Program-made: the position numbers and the translations under genes
Part shown: positions 17,174 to 24,524 of the stretch, in pieces
Numbering within the stretch: position 1 is the stretch's first letter
Layout of the letters: every line of letters starts with the position of its first letter
The notes under the pieces: generated by a model
Told to the model about the DNA's origin: nothing
The model's database searches: none
What the model saw: the letters and a program-made list of their open reading frames with translations, nothing else
Assembly (NCBI GenBank): GCA_903883645.1
Contig: CAISBR010000147.1
Coordinates: forward strand, 1-64,000
Reading direction: 5' to 3'
DNA length: 64,000 bases
Origin: an uncultured Myxococcales bacterium
GTDB lineage: Bacteria; Myxococcota_A; UBA9042

Positions 17174-17587
17174 ATGCCGAACACCTACCTGATGCCTGCT
17201 AGTGCTGACCTAAACCTGCAACCCGCCCGTGTGGGCCGCGACCTCGATCACGCCGCCGATCCGCGCCATTGGGTGTGTACGCGGCCCCTCCTGCACCGCG
17301 AGCTCGATCGGCTCGAGGGCTTCTTGGCGGTGGCGAAGTCGCATCCGCGCCTGTGGTTGCGAGCCATTGCGGGTCGCGAGGGGCCGCTCGCGCTGTGGCT
17401 GTTTGGCGTGGCGCTTGGCGTGGCGCAGTGGGGTTGCGGCGAGACGGCGCTGATCTTGCTCGATGCGCTTCCCGGCGTGGCGGGGGGCGAGGCTGGGCGC
17501 CGCGAGCTGCTGCGCGAAATCCTGGCCATCGACGGGCTGGCAGACGGCTTCGACGCGGGGGATATGCTGCCCCACCATGCCGCATAA
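17174..17587 (+). CDS. Hypothetical protein
   Basis: 137 residues from the ATG at 17174, with GGAG about 9 bases ahead. The chain is Leu/Ala/Arg-rich, with predicted helices and a hydrophobic stretch GPLALWLFGVALGVAQWG that may be buried or membrane-associated. No signal peptide, Cys motif or catalytic signature is seen. It stops just where the 21-bp tandem repeat begins, upstream of the FHA-sigma54 regulator on the same strand, so it may belong to that regulator's locus. Function unknown. Confidence 0.55.
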   Translation: MPNTYLMPASADLNLQPARVGRDLDHAADPRHWVCTRPLLHRELDRLEGFLAVAKSHPRLWLRAIAGREGPLALWLFGVALGVAQWGCGETALILLDALPGVAGGEAGRRELLREILAIDGLADGFDAGDMLPHHAA

Positions 17588-17627
17588 CACGTTGTATTCA
17601 AAGATCAACACCTTGTACTCAAAGATC
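17586..17627 (+). repeat. Tandem 21-bp direct repeat upstream of FHA-sigma54 regulator
   Basis: Two abutting 21-bp copies at 17586-17606 and 17607-17627 differ at two positions. Their shared core is TTGTAYTCAAAGATC, preceded by AACAC. The 21-bp period places both copies on the same face of the helix. They lie 53 bp before the ATG at 17681, where an activator or repressor could bind; autoregulation by the encoded protein is possible but unproven. Confidence 0.6.
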
Positions 17628-17680
17628 GCAGTGTTGCTTTGCCCTATGGGCCGCTGTGCCCGCCTTTCCGCGAGGGAACT

Positions 17681-18901
17681 ATGCCGAATATGACCACTCA
17701 GACCGATGGATTTGCTGTACTTTTACCTACTTCCCACAGCTGGCGACCCGTGTCGATTGCGCCGCGGCTGGTGGTCGGCTCGGCGTGCGTGCCTGGCCAT
17801 GTGGATGCCCCAGAAGTAGCACCCCAGCACTGTATTTTTGAGTGTGTGGGCGACACCGCCTGCGTGGTCGATGCCGGGCCGGGTACGACGCGGGTGGGCG
17901 GGCTCGATGCCAGTCGCCGGCCGCTGCCGGTCGAGGCGGGCAGTGTGGTGCGGTTGGGGCGCGTGCCGCTGGTGGTGGTGCAGCAGCGCCGCGATGAGGC
18001 CGGTATGTGGTACGGCATTGGCGACATGGGCTCGTGGTCGGCGATTATGCTGCCGATTCTGGCGCAGCTCGCGCTGGTGGCGCCGGCGCAGTGCCCCGTG
18101 CTGATTCGCGGCGAGACGGGCACGGGCAAAGAGTGGGCGGCGCGCACCCTGCACGAGCGGTCGCCGCGGGCCCATCGCCCGCTGGTGGCTGTGAACTGTG
18201 GAGCTTTGCACGGCGATCTGCTGCTGGCCGAGCTGTTTGGTGCCGAACGCGGGGCCTATACGGGCTGCACCGAGCGGCGCAAAGGCGCGTTTGAGCGCGC
18301 CGACGGGGGCACGCTGTTCCTCGATGAGCTGGGCGAGCTGCCCGCCGCAGCCCAAGCGGCGCTGCTGCGGGCGCTCGAGTCGGGCGAGATCCAGGTGCTC
18401 GGCGGGCCGACGCGCAAGGTCGACGTGCGGCTTGTCTGCGCGACCCACCGCGACCTTGTGGCGCTGGTCAGTCAGGGTCGCTTTCGCCTCGACTTGCTCC
18501 ATCGCATCAATGTGGCCGAAGTGCAGTTGCCGCCGCTGCGCCACCGCAAGGCCGATATTGCCGGCTTGGCGCAGCACTGGTGGCCCGACGGCAGCCTGAG
18601 TGCGGCGGTGCTGGGGGCGCTGGCGGGGTACAGCTTCCCCGGCAATCTTCGCGAGTTGCGTAATGTCTTGCAGCGTCTGCAGCTCGGGGCGCGGTTTGGC
18701 ACTCCCGACTTGGGCGACCTGCGGGCGGTGCTGGGGCCGGTGCCGCTGCTTGCGGGCCAGGTGGGGTTCGACCCGCTGTGGGCACCGGACCTCGATCAGC
18801 TGCGGGCCACCGGTGTGCCGGCGCAGCAGGCGTGGCGGGCCAGCGGGCTGTCGCGGGCGACCTTTTACCGGCGCTGGCGCGAGGCCAAGCAGGCGGCGTA
18901 A
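17681..18901 (+). CDS. FHA-domain sigma54-type AAA+ transcriptional activator with GAYTGC variant loop
   Basis: 406 residues from the ATG at 17681, preceded by GAGGGAACT. Residues 20-110 form a degenerate FHA domain (RLVVGS, VAPQHCIFE, VVRLGRVPLVVV), which usually binds phosphothreonine. The AAA+ domain has Walker A GETGTGK (144-150), Walker B TLFLDEL and the arginine-rich sensor region RHRKADI. The sigma54-contact loop, normally GAFTGA, reads GAYTGC at 191-196. The last 40 residues carry a helix-turn-helix (VPAQQAWRASGLSRATFYRRW). FHA-type activators are common in Myxococcota, where Ser/Thr kinases signal to them. The loop change may weaken or alter sigma54 activation. A tandem repeat lies just upstream. 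Confidence 0.88.
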   Translation: MPNMTTQTDGFAVLLPTSHSWRPVSIAPRLVVGSACVPGHVDAPEVAPQHCIFECVGDTACVVDAGPGTTRVGGLDASRRPLPVEAGSVVRLGRVPLVVVQQRRDEAGMWYGIGDMGSWSAIMLPILAQLALVAPAQCPVLIRGETGTGKEWAARTLHERSPRAHRPLVAVNCGALHGDLLLAELFGAERGAYTGCTERRKGAFERADGGTLFLDELGELPAAAQAALLRALESGEIQVLGGPTRKVDVRLVCATHRDLVALVSQGRFRLDLLHRINVAEVQLPPLRHRKADIAGLAQHWWPDGSLSAAVLGALAGYSFPGNLRELRNVLQRLQLGARFGTPDLGDLRAVLGPVPLLAGQVGFDPLWAPDLDQLRATGVPAQQAWRASGLSRATFYRRWREAKQAA

Positions 18902-18982
18902 GTGCACAGGCGATTTTTTTGACAGGCGGTCGGTTCTGCCATCCCCTACAGGCAGCGCCGGTGCGCGCCACGCCGAGCCCCC

Positions 18983-19666
18983 ATGCCTTCGACCCGCCTG
19001 TTTCTTATCGGTCTTTGTCTGCTTGTGGGCACGCTTGCCGGGCAGCCCGTGGCCCTTGCCGAGCCGGCCCTGCTGGGAGCCACCCCGCTCGATCAAGGGC
19101 AGTGGGGCGCTTGGGGCGCGCTGGGTGCCCCCGATATCGAGGGTGGGGCGCGCTTTGGCCTGTCGAGCGTGGGGGATGTGGGCGCGCGGCTGCGGCTTTC
19201 GGGCGGCACAGGTGCCACAATGGGCGGTTTTGGCGTGGGTGTGGCGGCGCTCGGCCGGTTGCGCGTGGCCCGCATTGCCGATTGGGACGTGGCGCTAGTG
19301 GCCGAACCCGGCTTGTTTACCCACAGTTCGGCGCAGCATTGGGCGCCGCTGGTCAAGGCGAAGGCTGATAAAGCCACGAATCTATTTGCCTTTGATCTAG
19401 GTGTGCCGGCGCTGCAGGCTTCGACCTGGCTCACGCCCTCGCTGCTGTTGGCGGTAGGTCTCGCCGCGCCGCTGCGCATTTACGTGTTGCCGGGGGCGAC
19501 GCTCGAAGTGCCGATTGTGCTGCAAGTAGGCACCGAAGCAAAGGTTTCTGGTCATTGGTCGGCCTTGGCGGCTGGCGAAGTGGGTGCCAACTTCTACGGG
19601 CCCGGCGCAGGTGCGGCGGCCGGCGACTGGTCGTGGCGCCTGCGTTTGGGCCTGGCATGGCGCTAA
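18983..19666 (+). CDS. Exported, probably outer-membrane protein
   Basis: 227 residues. The signal peptide is LFLIGLCLLVGTLAGQPVALA, with cleavage likely before EPALL. The mature part is Gly-rich with many short alternating strands (ARFGLSSVGDVGARLRLSGG, WSWRLRLGLAWR at the C-terminus), as in small beta-barrels, though the last residue is Arg rather than Phe. It contains no Cys and no recognisable motif. It follows the FHA-sigma54 regulator by 81 bp, across a T7 run at 18914-18920, and may be separately transcribed. Function unknown. Confidence 0.65.
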   Translation: MPSTRLFLIGLCLLVGTLAGQPVALAEPALLGATPLDQGQWGAWGALGAPDIEGGARFGLSSVGDVGARLRLSGGTGATMGGFGVGVAALGRLRVARIADWDVALVAEPGLFTHSSAQHWAPLVKAKADKATNLFAFDLGVPALQASTWLTPSLLLAVGLAAPLRIYVLPGATLEVPIVLQVGTEAKVSGHWSALAAGEVGANFYGPGAGAAAGDWSWRLRLGLAWR

Positions 19667-19693
19667 CTCTGGCGGCAAAAGCTGCGGTGCTGT

Positions 19694-19721
19694 TTGACTT
19701 TTTGGCCCAAAGTGGTAGAAC
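19694..19721 (+). promoter_or_regulatory. Candidate promoter for the ArnT-like gene
   Basis: TTGACT at 19694-19699, a 16-bp spacer, and TAGAAC at 19716-19721. The expected start near 19728 gives a leader of about 18 nt. Confidence 0.4.
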
Positions 19722-19745
19722 GCTGCGGCTTTTGGGTACCGCGCC

Positions 19746-22352
19746 ATGACCGACACTTCGCTCCCACATGATCCCCAGGCTGACTCGGATGTCGCTGTTG
19801 CGGCTACGGAATCGCCTGCTCAAGCCGACCTCGCCGTGCCTGAGTCGCCCGAACTACCGGCGCCCGCGCCCGTGGTGACCGATGAAGCGCCTCTGGCTCG
19901 CAAGCCGGGCTACACGCTGGCGATCTTGGCTGATGCCCTGACGATTCCGCCGTTTGCCCCGGCAGATCGCGACCGCCTGTGGCGTTGGGGCACCATCTTC
20001 GCCGTTTTCGCCCTGTACCTGCTCAACGCCGGCAGTTTTGGCCTTTGGGATCCATGGGAAACCCACTACGGCGAAGTCACCCGCAACATGGTCGAGACCT
20101 TTGACTGGGTCAATCCGTGGTGGGGCTATCAGCGCAAGATCGGCACGGAACCCATTGGCGGCGAATGGTTTTATAGCAAACCCATCTACATTTTCTGGGC
20201 TGAGTGCACCTTTATCAAGCTCATCGGCCTGACCGACTGGGCTTTTCGCTTGCCCCAGGCCCTGCTGGGCGCCAGTGCTGCGACGTCGGTGTACCTGGGC
20301 GTAGAACGTATCTCTGGGCGGCGCCTGGCATTTTGGTCGACGATCGTGCTGGCTTTGTCGCCGTTCTTCTACATGGTGGCGCGCCAGGCCCAGACCGACA
20401 TGCCGTTTGTCGCCACGCTGACCATTGGCCTGATGCTGCTGATCACCGCGGTGCTGGGTCGCCGGCAAGTGCTGTCGGCGCGCGGCTTTGGCTGGGCTAC
20501 GGCCGGTTTTGTCGCCTTTGTGCTGGCCAACCTGCTGCCGCAATTCGCCATTATCTCGACCGATTTGTTCGACGCCAATACCCCCGATCTGGCCTCGACC
20601 ATTCAGCAAAACGGCGTGTGGCACGTGGCGCTGTTCTATGCCCCGACCACGGTGGCGATCCTGGCGGCGGTGCTGGTGCCGGTGTGGCGGCAGCGCGGCA
20701 CGGCGCAAGGTTGGAGCGATCCTGCCTTTGTAGACAGCTGGTTTCGTCGCTATCTGCTGCTGTCGAGCTACATGCTGCTGGCCCAGTCGACCTATGCCAA
20801 GGGTCTGCTGGGCTTTATGCTGCCCGGCGCGATCCTCCTGTTCTTTATGGTGGCGACCAAGCAGTGGCGTCTGCTCAAGTTCTTAGAGCTCGCCCGCGGC
20901 GTGCCGCTATTTTTCGTAACTGTTTCGCCCTGGTACGTGGCCATGTTCTGCCGCCACGGTATGCCGTACTACCAGCGCTTCTTTATCCACGACCACTTCA
21001 ATCGCGTGGGCGCCGGTGTGCACCAGATCGACACGGGCACCTTTGAATACTTTGTAGAGTGGCTAGGTTACGGCCTGTGGCCCTGGTCCGCCTTCGCGCC
21101 ATTGGCGGTGGTGGCGATCCTGGCCTACAGCCGCCGCGACGACACCGACCGCGAGCTGCTGCCCGCCGGCGAGCCGACCGACACGGCCACCTTTGATCGC
21201 GGCGCCCTGCGCGATTTTCAAGTGTTTTCGCTGCTCTGGTTCCTCATGTCGTTCATCGTCTTTACGCTGAGTTCGACACGCTTCCACCACTACATCCTGC
21301 CGGGCGTGCCGCCGCTCGCTGCGATGACCGCGATTTTCCTCGCGAAGCTGGTGCAAGACCGCCGCCCGCAAGCGCGCCTGACGGTGGTGCTCGGCTTGGG
21401 GATGCTAGTGATGCTAACTGTGGGCGTGCTGGGCGATTTCCAGAATCTGCGCAGCCTGTTCACCTACAAGTACGACCGGCCGATGCCCGAGAACATGCCC
21501 TTTGATTGGGGCGCGACTGTGGCTTGGCCGTCGGATGCGGCGCCGTTGCTGCGCTGGGCCGAGCAACCGTTTGGCCGCCATGTCGGGCCGATGGTGGCCA
21601 ATGTTTTGAATATTAAGTGGTTTCACTTCGAGACGTTTTGGAAGATCGCCGGCGGACTAGCGGGCCTGGGCATGGTCGCCATGTTGCCGGTGCGCGGCCG
21701 GCGCTGGGGTCTCGCCTTGGTGACGGCCACGGCGGCCCTGGTGGCCTTTTGGACGCTGAACTACTACATGCCCAGCCTCGCGCCGCACTGGTCGCAAAAG
21801 TACCTTTTCGAAAAGTACTACGAAGACTGCCACTTGCACCCCAATCCGCCGCTGGTGCAAGAGGCCTTTACTCCGCTCGTGCGCAAGATAGGCCTCAATT
21901 TCATTGCAGACTTCTTCGACGCCAAGCCCAAGCGCGTCTGCAACGAAGATATCGTGAGTTGGCTGATCACGTGGCGTGGCGAGACGTACTACTCAAACAA
22001 TGAGATTCGACCACTGAACAAGGCCACCCAGCTTGCGCCGTACCTGCAAGATATGAACCGCGGCAAGACCTTCTATGCCCTGGCCGAGCGCGGTCGCACG
22101 CAGGCGCTCGAAAGCAAGGTCAAAAGCGAGAGCAAGAAGCTGCGCGACGAAGGTGCTGCAGGCTTTGTGCCGGTTAAAGACTGGAACTGCGACGTTATGT
22201 CGAATGATTCAGCGTATTTCGTGCTCATCAAGTGTGTGCCCATCCTCGACGACGGCACTGGCAAAGCCGCGCGGCCCGAAGGCGCCCGTCCGTCGCGGCC
22301 AACTGCACCACCCCCGGCCGAAACGCCCAGCTCGCCCAATCCCAGCTTCTGA
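19746..22352 (+). CDS. ArnT/PMT-like membrane glycosyltransferase
   Basis: 868 residues. A 70-residue polar N-terminus precedes a membrane domain with about 11-12 helices. The first periplasmic loop contains LWDPWETHYGEVTRNM, matching the acidic catalytic pattern of the ArnT/PMT (GT83/GT39) superfamily, and GGEWFYSKPIYIFW, the usual KPPL-like segment. Later FHHYILPGVPPLAAM fits the conserved part of the family. These enzymes move a sugar from a polyprenyl phosphate to lipid A or protein at the periplasmic face. At 868 residues it is longer than typical ArnT (about 550), with a large C-terminal periplasmic part (from about residue 640) including CHLHPNPP. Donor and acceptor unknown. Confidence 0.85.
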   Translation: MTDTSLPHDPQADSDVAVAATESPAQADLAVPESPELPAPAPVVTDEAPLARKPGYTLAILADALTIPPFAPADRDRLWRWGTIFAVFALYLLNAGSFGLWDPWETHYGEVTRNMVETFDWVNPWWGYQRKIGTEPIGGEWFYSKPIYIFWAECTFIKLIGLTDWAFRLPQALLGASAATSVYLGVERISGRRLAFWSTIVLALSPFFYMVARQAQTDMPFVATLTIGLMLLITAVLGRRQVLSARGFGWATAGFVAFVLANLLPQFAIISTDLFDANTPDLASTIQQNGVWHVALFYAPTTVAILAAVLVPVWRQRGTAQGWSDPAFVDSWFRRYLLLSSYMLLAQSTYAKGLLGFMLPGAILLFFMVATKQWRLLKFLELARGVPLFFVTVSPWYVAMFCRHGMPYYQRFFIHDHFNRVGAGVHQIDTGTFEYFVEWLGYGLWPWSAFAPLAVVAILAYSRRDDTDRELLPAGEPTDTATFDRGALRDFQVFSLLWFLMSFIVFTLSSTRFHHYILPGVPPLAAMTAIFLAKLVQDRRPQARLTVVLGLGMLVMLTVGVLGDFQNLRSLFTYKYDRPMPENMPFDWGATVAWPSDAAPLLRWAEQPFGRHVGPMVANVLNIKWFHFETFWKIAGGLAGLGMVAMLPVRGRRWGLALVTATAALVAFWTLNYYMPSLAPHWSQKYLFEKYYEDCHLHPNPPLVQEAFTPLVRKIGLNFIADFFDAKPKRVCNEDIVSWLITWRGETYYSNNEIRPLNKATQLAPYLQDMNRGKTFYALAERGRTQALESKVKSESKKLRDEGAAGFVPVKDWNCDVMSNDSAYFVLIKCVPILDDGTGKAARPEGARPSRPTAPPPAETPSSPNPSF

Positions 22353-22462
22353 ACGGGTTGCGCACGCTGGTGCCGCGGTAGATACTGCCGGGCCTACAGG
22401 TCCACACCAGAAGTGGACGGTGCGAGGCCCGAATCTGGGCCAAAGGTTAGCGGAGTTTAGCG

Positions 22463-23806
22463 GTGGCCAAGACCTGCCCAACCTGCCATTCGCGCCAAAG
22501 CGACGAGCTGGAGTTCTGCCCGCTCGATGGCGCACATCTGCAGACGGACCCAACCGATGGGCCGCCGCCGCCCCCCGCGGGCCGTTCGCGTCGGCCACCG
22601 CCCGGTGCCGGGCCGGCCATGGCTGCGTCGAGCGAGATGCCCAAAGCCAGCTCCACGCATCGCCCCACTTTGTTGCACGCGGGCGGGATTCTTGCCGCCA
22701 GTGCGCCGACCCCCGCTGCCGAACCCTGCTTGAGTGCGTCGACCTTTGCGACGGCCTTGGCGCGCGGCCCGATGTCGGCGGATCAAGCGGTGGCGCGGCT
22801 TGAGCTCATTGCCAAGCTGGTGGCCGAGAGCCGCAGCGAGCTGCATGGCGCGTTGACCCCGTGGCACGTGCTGTTTGGCCTGCCGGACGGCAAGGGTCGC
22901 CCCACGCTTGCCGACACCGATGTCCCCCTCGATCCCTTGCAGTACGCCCTGTACGAGGCGCCCGAGCTGCAGCAACCGCACAGCCAAGCTACCGCAGCAA
23001 GCGAAGTCTATGCGCTGGGTTGCATGCTGTTTGAGGCGATTGCTGGGCGCGTGCCGTTCCCGGGTCAGACTTCAAGCGAAGTGCGCAAACGCCACGCCTC
23101 GGCGGCAGTGCCGGCGGTGCGGATGGTGCGGCGCGACTGCGACCTGCCGCCTAGCCTCGAGGTCGAGATTCAGCGGGCGTTGAAAAAGCGCCCGGGCGAC
23201 CGCCATGCGACCGCACTTGCCTTTGCCGAGGCGATCAGCGCCGCCAACCGCGAAGACGACCGCGCGACGATGGCCTTCGACATGAAGAATCCGGCGGTGC
23301 AGCGCGAAATCGCCGCCCGTTTGGCCGCAGCCGACGTTGCGCGCATTTCGGCGCCGCTGCCCAAGGGGATTGCACCTGAGCCGGCCAGCGCAGCTCCAGT
23401 TTCGCCTGTGCTGCCGCAGCCTGTTTCGCAAAAGAGTAGCAAAGTCATGCTGATTGTGGCGCTGATCGCCATTGTCGTGCTGGGTGTGGTGCTGGCCATG
23501 TTGCTGCACCGCGATTCCGAAAGGGCCGCGCCGCCGCCAGTGCCCGCGCGCGTGCCCGCAACGCCCGATGTGGCGCCCCCGGCTCCGGATGTGGCGCCCG
23601 CAGCGCCGGACACGGCCGATACCGCCGATACCGCCGATGCCGAGGATATCGCTGAAATACAAGAAGAAGTCGCGGAAGATGCCGCCGTTGTCGAGCCCAG
23701 CAAGCCCAAGGGGCATGGTCATGCGGTCGCCCCCAAGGGCCGCGATGCCGCCCCGGTCGAAAAGCCCGACGATTTAAAGAAAGGTAGTCACCCTGAGGTG
23801 TTCTAA
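22463..23806 (+). CDS. Zinc-ribbon, degenerate protein-kinase-like membrane protein
   Basis: 447 residues from a GTG at 22463. The N-terminus has CPTC...FCPLDG, a short zinc-ribbon-like motif often found before Myxococcota kinases. Residues 100-275 resemble only the C-lobe of a Ser/Thr kinase: ASEVYALGCMLFEAIAGRVPFPG and ALKKRPGDRHATA match the subdomain IX-XI region. The catalytic loop reads LHGALTPWHVLF in place of HRDLKPEN, and no Gly-rich loop or VAIK lysine is found, so it should be catalytically dead. One membrane helix (VMLIVALIAIVVLGVVLAMLL) follows near residue 330, then a Pro/Ala/Asp-rich tail. It may act as a scaffold; partner unknown. Confidence 0.75.
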   Translation: MAKTCPTCHSRQSDELEFCPLDGAHLQTDPTDGPPPPPAGRSRRPPPGAGPAMAASSEMPKASSTHRPTLLHAGGILAASAPTPAAEPCLSASTFATALARGPMSADQAVARLELIAKLVAESRSELHGALTPWHVLFGLPDGKGRPTLADTDVPLDPLQYALYEAPELQQPHSQATAASEVYALGCMLFEAIAGRVPFPGQTSSEVRKRHASAAVPAVRMVRRDCDLPPSLEVEIQRALKKRPGDRHATALAFAEAISAANREDDRATMAFDMKNPAVQREIAARLAAADVARISAPLPKGIAPEPASAAPVSPVLPQPVSQKSSKVMLIVALIAIVVLGVVLAMLLHRDSERAAPPPVPARVPATPDVAPPAPDVAPAAPDTADTADTADAEDIAEIQEEVAEDAAVVEPSKPKGHGHAVAPKGRDAAPVEKPDDLKKGSHPEVF

Positions 23807-23819
23807 CCTGTTGCGCAGG

Positions 23820-24497
23820 CTAGGGCGTCGCATTCAGCCATTCGCTGCCGTCTAAGCTGGTCTCTTTCTTCCAGATTGGCACGCGGGCCTTCAGTTCGTC
23901 GATCACGAATTGGCAGGCGTCAAACGCGGCTTGGCGATGAGCGGCGCCGCACGCGATCGACACCGCCACCTCGCCCACCTGCAGCACGCCCAAGCGGTGG
24001 ATGACCCGGACGTCGCCCAGGCCAAAGCGCTCAAGAGCTTCGCCGCAGATGTGTTCCATTTCCTTTTGTGCCATCGGCTCATAGGCCGTGTACTCAAGCT
24101 GGCTGATGGTCTTGCCCAGGTTCTGGTCGCGCACGGTGCCCACAAAAGTGGCAATGCCGCCCACGCCGCCGAGGTCGAGTAGGCGCTCGGTGGCGCCCGC
24201 ATCAATCGGGGTATGTTGCAGCGTGGCGCGCGGACTACCGCCGGCGGCGGGCGGCAGCACCAAGATCTCTTCGCCACAGTAGATTTCTTCGGCTTCGAAC
24301 AAGAAGTCGTCGTCGCGGGCAAAGCGGCTGTGGCGGGCCAAGTGCTGCCACTTTGCGCCGCGTTTCGCCAAGATTTTACGCAGTTGGGCGACAGTGGTGC
24401 CGTCTTTCCACGCGATCTCTTCGCTCTCGGCGCCGGCGACGTCGCGGGCTGCGGCAAAGTGCCGAAGCGTAACAGTGGTGGCATTGGCGGTGCGCAT
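23820..24497 (-). CDS. moaX: MoaD-MoaE fusion (molybdopterin synthase)
   Basis: 225 residues. Residues 1-87 are a MoaD ubiquitin-like domain (TLRHFAAARDVAG, EILVLPPAAGG) and residues 95-225 a MoaE domain (GGIATFVGTVRDQN, HRLGVLQVGEVAVSIA, ELKARVPIWKKE with the catalytic Lys). Molybdopterin synthase inserts two sulfurs into cPMP to make molybdopterin. MoaD must present a free C-terminal Gly-Gly for adenylation and thiocarboxylation. Here Gly86-Gly87 is internal, so cleavage after Gly87 would be needed. A MoaD-MoaE fusion called MoaX in Mycobacterium tuberculosis is reported to be processed this way. The gene is last in a minus-strand block after pcrA, with a 27-bp gap. No other moa gene is in the window. 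Confidence 0.93.
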   Translation of the reverse strand: MRTANATTVTLRHFAAARDVAGAESEEIAWKDGTTVAQLRKILAKRGAKWQHLARHSRFARDDDFLFEAEEIYCGEEILVLPPAAGGSPRATLQHTPIDAGATERLLDLGGVGGIATFVGTVRDQNLGKTISQLEYTAYEPMAQKEMEHICGEALERFGLGDVRVIHRLGVLQVGEVAVSIACGAAHRQAAFDACQFVIDELKARVPIWKKETSLDGSEWLNATP

Positions 24498-24524
24498 GGG
24501 GGCTCCTACGAAAAAATGCAGCCG

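Noticed and set aside
18914..18920. T7 run after the FHA-sigma54 gene as a terminator
   Set aside because: No stable stem is visible directly before the T-run.
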